In this document: in pieces, positions 8,992-17,775 of the stretch
Layout: each line of letters starts with the position of its first letter
Numbering within the stretch: position 1 is the stretch's first letter
DNA from: Streptosporangiaceae bacterium
GTDB taxonomy: Bacteria; Actinomycetota; Actinomycetes; Streptosporangiales; Streptosporangiaceae
NCBI GenBank assembly: GCA_019239975.1
Contig: JAFAZE010000145.1
Coordinates: forward strand, 1-64,000
Reading direction: 5' to 3'
DNA: 64,000 nucleotides
Translations under genes and position numbers: made by a program
The notes under the pieces: generated by a model
What the model was told of the DNA's origin: nothing
What the model saw: only the letters and a program-made list of their open reading frames with translations
Database searches by the model: none

Positions 8992-9968
8992 TGGGCCTGG
9001 TGCAGGGAGAAGCCCCAGTTCAGCATGCGGATCGCGTCAATGGCGGCGGACCCGGGCCCGGTGGCCGGGCTGTCGAGGACGACGCCGATGAGCGCCCGGC
9101 CGTTCCTGACCGCCTCGAACAGCAGGCAGTGGTTGGCATCGTTGGTGTACCCGGTCTTGATCCCGATGGCGCCCGCGTAGTGGCCGACCAGCTCGTTCGT
9201 CTGGTCCCACCAGTACGCGTGGTGCCAGGGGCCCTTGCGGAGCTGGTAGAAGGTCTGATCGACGACCGAGCGGAAGACCGGCGACTTCATCGCGGCGAGG
9301 CCGAGCGTTATGAGGTCGGCGGGCGTCGAGTAGGTGGAGTACTCCGTCGGGTACGGCAGGCCGTCGGGAGACGTGAAATGCGTGTGGGCCATCCCCATCC
9401 GCGCAGCGGTGGCGTTCATCCGGGCGATGAACGCGTTCATCCCGGGCCCGTAGGTGATCGCGAGCGCGTACGCGGCGTCGGCGCCGGACGGCAGCATCAG
9501 CGCCTCGAGCAGCTGGCGGGCGGTCAGGACGTCGCCCGGGTGCAGGCTCGCGCTGGTCGCGCCGTACTTCCAGACGTAGCTGAGCACCTCCCTTGGAATC
9601 CTGATCTGCTGGTCCAGGTTTCCGGCGCTGATCACGAGCAGCGCGGTCATCACCTTGGCGACGCTGCCTATGGGCCGCTCGGCGTTCATCGCGCGACTCC
9701 ACAGCACCTGGCCGGTGGCTGCGTCCACGAGCGCCGCCTCCTTGGCCCGGACGCCGCGCGGCGCGCTGGGCACCGGGATCGTGGGCGCGGCCGGTGACGG
9801 AGAGGGCGTCGGCGGCTTCTTGGTCCAGGTGCGCGCCGCCGACGGCTTCGCGTGCGCCGCCGACCGCGCGATCGCGAGACCGGAGCCGGGAGACGAGCAC
9901 GCGACCGCCGACCCGCCGATCAGCGCGCTGAGGCAGGTCATGACCAAAAGGCGGCCGGGCAAGCGCAT
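8988..9968 (-). CDS. Lipoprotein D-alanyl-D-alanine carboxypeptidase (S11)
   Basis: A 326-residue S11 peptidase trimming D-Ala from peptidoglycan stem peptides outside the membrane. The N-terminus is a lipoprotein signal with a lipobox-like SAVAC (Cys24), then a Pro/Ser/Lys linker. The catalytic S-x-x-K is S102-V-A-K105 (IGSVAKVMTALL) and the third motif is K271-T-G. The second motif, normally S-x-N, reads S161-G-A, so the Asn is replaced; non-Asn variants of this position are known among penicillin-binding proteins. The C-terminal PBP5-type domain is absent, as in many actinobacterial members. ATG 9968 fits the signal peptide; upstream is only a weak GGGG. Confidence 0.9.
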   Translation of the reverse strand: MRLPGRLLVMTCLSALIGGSAVACSSPGSGLAIARSAAHAKPSAARTWTKKPPTPSPSPAAPTIPVPSAPRGVRAKEAALVDAATGQVLWSRAMNAERPIGSVAKVMTALLVISAGNLDQQIRIPREVLSYVWKYGATSASLHPGDVLTARQLLEALMLPSGADAAYALAITYGPGMNAFIARMNATAARMGMAHTHFTSPDGLPYPTEYSTYSTPADLITLGLAAMKSPVFRSVVDQTFYQLRKGPWHHAYWWDQTNELVGHYAGAIGIKTGYTNDANHCLLFEAVRNGRALIGVVLDSPATGPGSAAIDAIRMLNWGFSLHQAH

Positions 9969-10050
9969 GACACCCCGTTGTGATCGATGACAGAAGCAGG
10001 CCCGATGCCGATCCTACGACAACCGTCTCCGCCTGGGAGCAACCACGCTG

Positions 10051-13000
10051 TTACTCTTTGCTGTCCTCGATGACTTCGATGACCTCGCGGGCGAACGCGA
10101 CCGCCTCGGCGTGGCCGAGTTCCAGGCCACGCCGGTACGCGGCGCCGAACGCGGCCGCGCCGAGCGCCTCGCGGGCGGTCTCGCGCACCGCCGGCGCGTC
10201 AAGGCTCGCCTCGTCAAAGGCACCTCTGACCGCATGGGCCGCGCCGAGGAGCCTCGCCGCCAGCTCTGCTCCCTCCCCCCGGCCCGCCTCGCCGGCCGAG
10301 CGCAACGCGAGCACGGCGACCGCGTCGATCACGGTGGCGCACACCGGGAGCTCCACCCAGGCGGTGGCCGCGCGCAGCGCGCCGGCCAGCAACGCGCGGC
10401 AGCGTGCCTCGTTCCCCAGCTCGAGTTCCAGCAGGGCGTACCTGGCACCGACCTGGGCGCGAAGCCCCTCCCACCAGATCGCGCCCTCGGTTTCGAGCTT
10501 CGCCAGCAGTTCCGCGCACTGGCACGCGGCCCCTGGTGTGTCGCCCTCCCGCCAGGTGAGCTCGGCGCGGACGTGCGCGTACCACAGCTCACTGTCGTGC
10601 TGCGGCACGCCCCCGGTGAGGGCCTGCTCGGCGAGCCGCAGTTCCTCCCGCGCCCGCGCGAATTCGCCGGTCCTGATCCGGATGCCGGCCAGCTTGCCGT
10701 CGATATAGATCAGATCTCCCCACGCGCCCAGCTCGCGCCCGAGCGAGCGCGCCTCCTCCAGGGCCGAGATCGCGGTGGCGTGATCCCCGCGCTGTTCGGC
10801 GAACTCCGCCAGCTGGAAGAGAGTGACGGCGATTCCCCACGTCTCGCCGATCGAGCGGAACCCGGCGAGCGCCGCCTCGCAGTCCTCCCGCGCCCCGTCC
10901 GCGTCGCCGAGCATGATGCGCATCGAACAGCGAGACAGGTGCAGGGCGGCGCGTTTCCACGGCTCCGTGGACGCGAAGTACTTCTCCAGCAGGGCGAGCG
11001 CACGCGGCACGTCCCGGTCGAAAAGGGCGAGCATCGGTTCTGCCATGGCGGCGACCGGGTGCATGGTCCCCAAATCCGCGATGTATCCCGCGAGATCCGC
11101 CACGGCCGCGTTCAGCACCGGCCGCACCGCCTCCATGTCCCACGACGGGCCGGCCGCCATGACGGCGCAGGCCAGCTGCGCCTCGGCGATCAGGGGGGTG
11201 CGCTCCGGCGGCTCGAGTGCCAGCGCCTCGCGTGCCAGCGCGTCCGTCTCCCCCTGGCCGCGAAGCTGCCAGTACCAGCCGAGCGCCCGCACGAACCGCA
11301 GCGCGCTCTCGGCGTCCGCCAGGGCTATCACCCAGCGCAGCGCCGCGTGCATGTTGTCCTGCTCGGCGGCGAGCGCACGCAGCCAGCGCGCTACCTCCGC
11401 GGTGCGCAGCAGCGGGTCGGCGGTCTCGGCGAGATCCAGGTAGTACGCGGCGAACGCGTCCCGTACCCGCGCCTCCTCGCCGGCCTCCGCCAGCCGCTCC
11501 TGGCAGTAGGCTCGCACGGTCTCCAGCATCCGGTACCGCGGGCCCGAGCCGTCCGGCGCGGTCTCGGCGGCCAGGATCGATTTGTCGACAAGGCCGGCCA
11601 GCGTGGGCAGCACGGCGGAGACCGCCAGCCCCTCCCCGGAGCAGACGCGTTCGGCGCTCGCCAGCGTCGAACCGGCGGGGAAGACGCCCAGCCTGCGGGC
11701 CAGGGCGCGCTCCGGCTCCGAGAGCAACTCCCAGCTCCAGTCCACCACCGCGCGAAGCGTCTGGTGCCTGGGCAGCGCGGTCCTGCTGCCGCCGGTGAGC
11801 AGGCCGAACCTGTCGTCCAGCCGTTCGGCCAGCTGGGCCGGGGAAAGCGTGCGCAGCCACACGGCCGCGAGCTCGATCGCGAGCGGCATGCCGTCGAGCG
11901 CGCGGCAGATCCGCGCGATATCCGCGGCGTTGGCCTCTTCGACGGCGAAACCCGGCAGAACCGCCGCCGCGCGGTCACAAAACAGGCGTACGGAGGGATA
12001 AGCCGAAATTACGGAAATGTCCCAGAAGGGCACGCTCCGTGTTGGGACGCTGCGCGTTGTAGGAGCGCTGCCCGGAGCAGGGGCATCGCGCGTTGAAGGG
12101 GCGCCCCCTGTAGTGGGGGCGCTGTACGTAGGGGCGCTCGCTGGAGCAGGAGCGCTGTCCAGAGCAGGGGCACCGCGCGTTGAAGGAGCGCTGCCCGTTG
12201 TAGGGGCGTTCTCCGGAGCAGGGGCGGCTGCGGCTGGCTGTGTGGCTGGAGGGGGTGCGCTTGCTGGGGGCGGGGCGGCCGGGGACGGGGTGGCTTGGGC
12301 GGGCGCCGGCGGCACCGGCAGCGGGGATACCGGCCACAGGGTCTCGCCGGCGATGCGAAGCGGCTCGCGGCTTGTCGCGAGGATGCTGACCCGCGGGCAG
12401 TCCGCGAGGATCCGGCTGGCGAGGGCCGCGGAGGCGTCGATGACGTGCTCGCAGTTGTCGAGGATCACGACGATCTCCCGGTCCGCGAGCGCGACCGCCA
12501 GCCGGTCCAGCGGGGCGCCGGTTTCCGGGGTACGGCGCGCGATCACGCGCTCGCGGATGCCGAGCGCGTCGAGCACCGCGTACGGCACCTCCGCCGGGTC
12601 GGTGACCGGCGCGAGTTCTGCCAGCCACGCGGCGGTGCCGAGCCGCTCCGCCACCTCCGCCGCCAGGCGGGTCTTGCCCACGCCGCCCGGGCCGATGAGC
12701 GTTACCAGCCGCTCCTCGCCCAGCTTCTTCAGCACCATGGAGACGTCTTCGTCCCTGCCGACGAAGCTCGTCAGCAGGGCCGGGCCGCCGGGCCGGCGAA
12801 TCGTGGCCTGGGGTTGGGCCACGGCCCGTTCGGCATCCTGGAGAGGATCAGCGGAACCGGCGGGCGGCGCGGCCACGGCGGGTACCGGGAGCGGGACCTC
12901 CTGCCGCAGTATCGCCAGGTAGATCTGCTCCAGCTCGGCAGACGGGTCCACTCCGAGCTGGCTCGCGAGCAGTTCCCGTGCCTCCTGGTACACCGCGAGC

Positions 13001-13638
13001 GCGTCCGCCTGGCGGCCAGCGGAGTAGAGCGCTCGCATGAGGAGAGCGCGGGGCCGTTCGGCGAGCGGGCTGTCGGCGACCAGCGCCCGCAGTTCGCCCG
13101 TCGCGCCGACGGCCGCGCCGAGCGCGAGGTCAGCCTCGATGCGGTCCAGCGTGGCGGCGATCCGCAGCTCCTCGAGCCTCGCGGCAGGGCCGACCGCGAA
13201 ATCCGCGCCGGCCGCGTCCGCGAGCGCGGGCCCGCGCCACTCGCCCAGCGCCTCGCGCAGCACCCTGGCGGCCGTCGCCGCGTCGCCGGACCGCAGCGCC
13301 TGCGCCCCGGCACGCGCTCGTGCCTCGAAAGCCACGGCGTCAACCGCCTCGGGCGCGATGGCGAGCCGGTAGCCGGCCGGATGGTATTCGATGACCCCGG
13401 TGCCGAACCTCGCCCGCAGCGCCGCGCGGAGCCGGGAAACCAGGGTTTGCAGCGCGTTGCCCGCGTCGCCGGGCGGTTCGGTGTCCCACAGCCGCTCGAT
13501 GAGGGAGTAGGACGGGACGACGCGCCCGGCGTCCAGGGCGAGCAGAATCAGCAGCATGCGCACGCGGTGCCCGCCGACGTGCACCGGCTGGCCGGCGTCG
13601 TCGTGCACCTGGAGCGTGCCCAGCAGCCCGATCCGCAT
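10051..13638 (-). CDS. AfsR/SARP-type regulator: wHTH + BTAD + NB-ARC + TPR
   Basis: A 1195-residue cytoplasmic transcription factor. Residues 1-95 form an OmpR-like winged helix (MRIGLLGTLQVHDDAGQPV ... LQTLVSRLRAALR). Residues 100-250 are the bacterial transcriptional activation domain. The NB-ARC ATPase follows, with a P-loop GPGGVGKT near 312 and Walker B IVVILDNCEHVID near 395. The C-terminal half is TPR-like helices (SMRIMLGDADGAREDCEAALAGF). The protein should activate secondary-metabolite or stress genes on an ATP-dependent switch. Unusually, about 100 residues of Pro/Ala/Ser/Thr repeats interrupt the ATPase between WPVSPLPVP and YPSVRLFCDRA (about 445-545), where relatives have a short linker. 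GGAGG lies three bases before the ATG at 13638. No antibiotic cluster is visible beside it. Confidence 0.92.
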   Translation of the reverse strand: MRIGLLGTLQVHDDAGQPVHVGGHRVRMLLILLALDAGRVVPSYSLIERLWDTEPPGDAGNALQTLVSRLRAALRARFGTGVIEYHPAGYRLAIAPEAVDAVAFEARARAGAQALRSGDAATAARVLREALGEWRGPALADAAGADFAVGPAARLEELRIAATLDRIEADLALGAAVGATGELRALVADSPLAERPRALLMRALYSAGRQADALAVYQEARELLASQLGVDPSAELEQIYLAILRQEVPLPVPAVAAPPAGSADPLQDAERAVAQPQATIRRPGGPALLTSFVGRDEDVSMVLKKLGEERLVTLIGPGGVGKTRLAAEVAERLGTAAWLAELAPVTDPAEVPYAVLDALGIRERVIARRTPETGAPLDRLAVALADREIVVILDNCEHVIDASAALASRILADCPRVSILATSREPLRIAGETLWPVSPLPVPPAPAQATPSPAAPPPASAPPPATQPAAAAPAPENAPTTGSAPSTRGAPALDSAPAPASAPTYSAPTTGGAPSTRDAPAPGSAPTTRSVPTRSVPFWDISVISAYPSVRLFCDRAAAVLPGFAVEEANAADIARICRALDGMPLAIELAAVWLRTLSPAQLAERLDDRFGLLTGGSRTALPRHQTLRAVVDWSWELLSEPERALARRLGVFPAGSTLASAERVCSGEGLAVSAVLPTLAGLVDKSILAAETAPDGSGPRYRMLETVRAYCQERLAEAGEEARVRDAFAAYYLDLAETADPLLRTAEVARWLRALAAEQDNMHAALRWVIALADAESALRFVRALGWYWQLRGQGETDALAREALALEPPERTPLIAEAQLACAVMAAGPSWDMEAVRPVLNAAVADLAGYIADLGTMHPVAAMAEPMLALFDRDVPRALALLEKYFASTEPWKRAALHLSRCSMRIMLGDADGAREDCEAALAGFRSIGETWGIAVTLFQLAEFAEQRGDHATAISALEEARSLGRELGAWGDLIYIDGKLAGIRIRTGEFARAREELRLAEQALTGGVPQHDSELWYAHVRAELTWREGDTPGAACQCAELLAKLETEGAIWWEGLRAQVGARYALLELELGNEARCRALLAGALRAATAWVELPVCATVIDAVAVLALRSAGEAGRGEGAELAARLLGAAHAVRGAFDEASLDAPAVRETAREALGAAAFGAAYRRGLELGHAEAVAFAREVIEVIEDSKE

Positions 13639-13780
13639 GTTCCTCCGTCAGCCCCGTGATCGGCGACAACCGGGGCGGTTCCGTGACCCATGGTCCCCCT
13701 TCCAGTATCCAGCCGCTGCGCGCCGCGCCCGACATCGAGCGGCAAGGCCCTAAGATCGGGCTCCGGAAGGAGAGTTGTCA

Positions 13781-14350
13781 GTGGGCCTGGAACGGGTGCG
13801 CCGGGCGGTGGCCGTCGCCGCCGCTGTCGCGGGCATCGTGCCGCTCGCGGGATGCGGCCTGCTCGGATCCGGCAACGTACTGCTGACACCGAGCGTGATG
13901 ACCGTCAGCAGCGGCGCGTTCAGCGCCGACACGCTCCCGGTGCGCTATACCTGCCTGGACAGGAAGCCCATCAACCCTCCGCTGGGCTGGTCCGGGGCAC
14001 CGCCGGGAACCAAGAGCATCGCGCTTGTGCTCGACGACTCGTCCGCGCCCATCACGCCGTACGTGTACTGGCTCGTCTTCGACATCAGCCCGGAGACTTC
14101 GGCCATCCAGGAGGGCCAGCTGCCGACGGGGGCACGGCAGGCGCAGAACAGCGCCGGGGCCGCCGCCTACAAACCGCCGTGCCCGCACGGCGGGAGTCAC
14201 TCCTACCGGTTCACCGTGTACGCGCTCAAGTCGGCGATCAACCTGCCCGAGAGCACGCCGCTGCGGTCGGCCTGGACGGCGATCGCCGCGGCGACGATCG
14301 GCCGTGGCCGGGTCACGGTCACCGCGTACTCGTCTCCCCCGCCGTCATGA
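13781..14350 (+). CDS. YbhB/YbcL-type PEBP lipoprotein
   Basis: About 189 residues of the phosphatidylethanolamine-binding / Raf-kinase-inhibitor-like family. A signal peptide (residues about 8-24) ends in the lipobox LAGC. The PEBP core follows: LPVRYTCLDRKPINPPLGWSGAP, the ligand-site segment IALVLDDSSAP (canonical DPDAP, here DDSSAP), YWLVFDI and KPPCPHGGSHSYRFTVYAL. The biochemical role of bacterial secreted members is not established. AGGAG at 13768-13772 is eight bases before GTG 13781, so I prefer it to the TTG at 13775. It is divergent from the AfsR-type gene with about 140 bases between. Confidence 0.85.
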   Translation: MGLERVRRAVAVAAAVAGIVPLAGCGLLGSGNVLLTPSVMTVSSGAFSADTLPVRYTCLDRKPINPPLGWSGAPPGTKSIALVLDDSSAPITPYVYWLVFDISPETSAIQEGQLPTGARQAQNSAGAAAYKPPCPHGGSHSYRFTVYALKSAINLPESTPLRSAWTAIAAATIGRGRVTVTAYSSPPPS

Positions 14351-14565
14351 GCGTCGCTGTCCGCGGCGTCCCATTCGTACCGATCGGTAGCGAACTTTGC
14401 CATTCGTGTGACAGGCCCGGCGGGCGCCGGCCAGAATCAATGGTGCCAGGCCCGAGACCGAGGCTGGTACAGGGCGCTCGCGACAAACGGGGGCAGGCTC
14501 GCGTCGGTGGCTGCGTGTGCCTCGCCAGCGCCGCCCGCAAAGCCATCCGCTGCTGGACGGTGTGA

Positions 14566-16563
14566 ATGGTTCTGCTCGCAGGCCTTGGCCTCGTCGTCGT
14601 GCTCGTGATCGCCGTGGCCGTGTACCTCAGCCTACGGTCCGCGCGCGCCAACGCTGGCGATCGCGGAAACCGGCAACGGCAGGCTTCCGGCAACGGCAGA
14701 CGCAGACCACGGCGCGAATCCGACCCCGATGATGACTGGTCTCCGGACGACTACCGGTCTGCACAGCCGCTCGGCGGCCGGCGTGCCGCGGGCAGCAGGC
14801 GCGGTGAGGGCAATGGGCGCGGTGATGGCGGCGGGCGCGCGGGGGGTAATGGTCGCGCCGGGGGCGGCGGGCGGCTGGCGGGCGCCGGGCGGCCCAGCGG
14901 GCGATGGGATGGCGACCGCATGGGCGGCGACGACGTGACCGCCGTCTACGACGCGAGATCGCGCGGCTACGGTCCGTCAGGGGACGGGCCCGCTGGTTAC
15001 GATTCCGCGGGTTTTCGTGAGCAGGGCGACTTCCGCGAGCGGGGCGACTTCCCAGGGCCCGGCGAGTTCTCTGAGCGGGACAATTTCCGTCAGCGGGACA
15101 AGGCTTACGGTCCCATTGGTGACGATGCTGACGACGGGTCTTTCGAGTCCGGTGAGGCACCTGCGGGCCGGGCGGGCTCGGGTGGCCGTAAACGCGGCGG
15201 GCGGCTGGCGGTACGCCTCGGGCGCCGTGACGACGACGAGATCTGGCCGGACGACGGCGTCTCCGACGAGGAGTACTGGGCTTCCGTGGCCGCCGACAGG
15301 CCGCTTCCGGGAACCAGCCAGGCCGTTGATGCCTCCTCGGCCGGAAGTGGTGGCGGGCGGCCGGCGCCGCGGCAGCCCGCGGTCACGCGGCCTGGCACGG
15401 ACGGGCGGCGCGATTCGGGCTGGCACGGCGCGGGATCGCGCACCGGCACCGGTCCTGGCGCGGCACCCGGTCCTGGCACGGCACCCGGTCCTGGCGCGGC
15501 ACCCGGTCCTGGCGCGGCACGCGGCCGGCCGGGTACGGGCGGCGGCCAGCAGCCGGACACGCCACCCGGTGCTGGCCGCACACCGGACAGGCATCTCGAT
15601 CCCGCCGCGTACCAGGCAGATCCCGGTCCGTATCAAGCGGATCCGGCCGCGTACCAGACGGATCCCGTCGGCTACCAAAGCCGGACGGCATATCCGGACT
15701 CAGCGCCGTACGCCGACATGCCCGGTTATGCCGACACGCCCGGCTACGCGGACACGCCCGGCTACGCCGACACGCCCGGTTACGCGGACACGGCGGCGTA
15801 CACCGACGCCGCGACGGGGGCGTACACCGATCCGCGGCTTTCCGCGCGCGGATCGGCTCACGGCCGTGGACCGACCGGTGCTGACGACGATGACCCGCTG
15901 ACGAGCAAGGCGTTCTCGCGAGAGGCCATGGCGGCGACGGATAACCGGTCGTACAGAGCGTCCCGCCGGCCGCAGATCCCCGCCGACCGCTATGTGGCCG
16001 CGCTCACCGAACAGACGCAGACGTTCAGCCTCGACGATCCGCACGCCGACCAGGACGATCGCCGTTATCCGAGCGCCCCGTACCCGGCCGGCCCGCCCGC
16101 CACGACGGCGCACTACGCGGATCGCGGCCCGTCGTCTCAGTCGCCGCAGCCCTCTCAGTACGGACAGTCACCGGAATATGAGCAGACTTCCCAGTACGAG
16201 CAGGCAGCGGAGTACGGGCAGCAGCCCGAGTACGGGCAGGCAGCGCAGTATGGTCAGCCGCCGGAGTACGGCCGACCGCCGGAGTACGGCCGGCCGTCGC
16301 AGCCGGTGCGTTCCGGACTGGCTGGGCACACGGGGCTGTCAGGTGAATCCGCGTTTCCGGGCATCTCGGGGCAGCCAGGACCCTCGAATGTCTCCTGGCC
16401 AGGGGGCCAGGGCGGCACGGGAGGCAGGAGCCCTTACCCGTATCCCGAGCGCACCGCGCCCTATCCCGGCCGACCGCCGCTCGACCCGGAGTCGGACCCG
16501 TACGGTGGCAGCGGCCGACCCGCCGGCTACGGCGACACCCGCCGCGGCAACGGCCGACGCTGA
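14566..16563 (+). CDS. Membrane-anchored, long disordered repeat protein
   Basis: About 665 residues. Residues 1-24 form one hydrophobic span (LAGLGLVVVLVIAVAVYLSL), followed by a basic stretch, so the long remainder should be cytoplasmic or cell-wall facing. The rest has no globular pattern: Gly/Arg-rich (70-115), FRERGDF-like acidic repeats (140-175), a PGPGAA tandem (295-320), QADP..Y units (345-370), five YADTPG units (375-405) and EYGQ/QYEQ units (520-580). Pro, Gly, Tyr, Gln and Asp dominate. I recognise no family. Steady high-GC codon use supports real coding. The Nei-type glycosylase gene begins 178 bases downstream on the same strand. Confidence 0.65.
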   Translation: MVLLAGLGLVVVLVIAVAVYLSLRSARANAGDRGNRQRQASGNGRRRPRRESDPDDDWSPDDYRSAQPLGGRRAAGSRRGEGNGRGDGGGRAGGNGRAGGGGRLAGAGRPSGRWDGDRMGGDDVTAVYDARSRGYGPSGDGPAGYDSAGFREQGDFRERGDFPGPGEFSERDNFRQRDKAYGPIGDDADDGSFESGEAPAGRAGSGGRKRGGRLAVRLGRRDDDEIWPDDGVSDEEYWASVAADRPLPGTSQAVDASSAGSGGGRPAPRQPAVTRPGTDGRRDSGWHGAGSRTGTGPGAAPGPGTAPGPGAAPGPGAARGRPGTGGGQQPDTPPGAGRTPDRHLDPAAYQADPGPYQADPAAYQTDPVGYQSRTAYPDSAPYADMPGYADTPGYADTPGYADTPGYADTAAYTDAATGAYTDPRLSARGSAHGRGPTGADDDDPLTSKAFSREAMAATDNRSYRASRRPQIPADRYVAALTEQTQTFSLDDPHADQDDRRYPSAPYPAGPPATTAHYADRGPSSQSPQPSQYGQSPEYEQTSQYEQAAEYGQQPEYGQAAQYGQPPEYGRPPEYGRPSQPVRSGLAGHTGLSGESAFPGISGQPGPSNVSWPGGQGGTGGRSPYPYPERTAPYPGRPPLDPESDPYGGSGRPAGYGDTRRGNGRR

Positions 16564-16741
16564 CCAGCGGAGCTCATGCGGTCGCGCTCGGATGGCCGCG
16601 TTCGGATGGGCGCGCTCGGACGGCGGCGCTCGGAGGCGGCATTAAGGCGCCTGCGCTCAGGCGGCCACGGCCCGGGGCCACGCCGTGGGCCACGCCGTGG
16701 GCTTGGCACGGGCAGGCTGACCGGGGTGCCATATTGGACGG

Positions 16742-17518
16742 GTGCCTGAGGGAGACACGGTCTGGTACACCGCACGGCGGCTGCACGAGGCGCTGGCCGG
16801 GCGGGTGCTGACGCGCAGCGACTTCCGGGTGCCCCGGTTCGCCACCACGAACCTCGCCGGGCAGACCGTCATGGAGGTCGTCGCGCGCGGCAAGCACCTG
16901 CTGATCCGCACCGACGCAGGCCTTACCGTGCATACCCACCTGCGGATGGACGGCTCCTGGCGGGTACGCCCGGCAGCGGAACGGCTCCGCGACAGTCACC
17001 GGATCAGGCTGCTGCTCACCAACGCGGACTGGCAGGCCGCCGGCTACCTGCTCGGCGTCACGGAGGTGCTGCCCACCGCGCAGGAGGACCGGGTGACCGG
17101 GCATCTCGGGCCCGACCTGCTGGGCCCGGACTGGGACGCGGCCGAGGCGGTGCGGCGGCTGCGCGCGGACCCTGGCAGGCCGGTCGCCGAGGCGCTGCTC
17201 GACCAGCGCAACCTGGCCGGGGTAGGGGTGATATTTGCTACAGAAATGTTGTTCCTGCGGGGCATCGACCCCTGGCGCAGGGTCGGCGACGTCGAGGACC
17301 TGGGGGCCCTGGTCGACCTCGGGCAGCGGCTGCTTGGCGCGAACAAGACGCGGCTGGAGCAGGTGACGACCGGGGACACCAGGCGCGGCCGGGAGGTCTG
17401 GGCGTACGGGCGGGCGGGCCGGCCGTGCCGACGGTGTGGGACAGTCATCAAGAGGGGAGAACAGGGTCCGCCGGGCCAGGAACGACTCAGGTTCTGGTGC
17501 CCGAACTGCCAGAAATAG
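16742..17518 (+). CDS. Fpg/Nei-family DNA glycosylase (Nei2-like)
   Basis: A 258-residue base-excision repair glycosylase/AP lyase that removes oxidised bases. The N-terminus after initiator removal is PEGDTV, giving the catalytic proline and glutamate of the family. K48-type lysine is in ARGKHLLI. The helix-two-turn-helix is LLDQRNLAGVGVIFATEMLF (about 158-178). A four-cysteine zinc finger lies at the C-terminus (PCRRCG ... FWCPNCQK) with the DNA-contacting arginine region between. Length is normal. GTG 16742 follows a CATATT box by six bases with no Shine-Dalgarno, suggesting a leaderless start. A truncated second copy of its C-terminal half lies 4.1 kb downstream at 21621. Confidence 0.93.
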   Translation: MPEGDTVWYTARRLHEALAGRVLTRSDFRVPRFATTNLAGQTVMEVVARGKHLLIRTDAGLTVHTHLRMDGSWRVRPAAERLRDSHRIRLLLTNADWQAAGYLLGVTEVLPTAQEDRVTGHLGPDLLGPDWDAAEAVRRLRADPGRPVAEALLDQRNLAGVGVIFATEMLFLRGIDPWRRVGDVEDLGALVDLGQRLLGANKTRLEQVTTGDTRRGREVWAYGRAGRPCRRCGTVIKRGEQGPPGQERLRFWCPNCQK

Positions 17519-17775
17519 CCGGTCAGCTTCCGTGATCATCCAGGCACATGACCCGATCATGCGCATCGTGGCCGACTTGCCTATGCCGTAGGCTCCAATG
17601 GGGGAAGCGCAGGTGCGGGGTCTGCCGGGAGTGCCCAGTGGGGACCGACAGTCCCGACCTAACCGTAGCGTCTGGGACAGTTTCCCGCCGAATTCCGTCG
17701 TGCGAGAATTGAGTCTAGTTCCGCGATGGCGATGGCTTGCGCGGATCAAAGATCCATCGTTGCCTAGCTGGATTG

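Noticed and set aside
10111-12096. 661-codon plus-strand open frame
   Set aside because: Lies opposite the AfsR-type gene; composition is that of an antisense frame.
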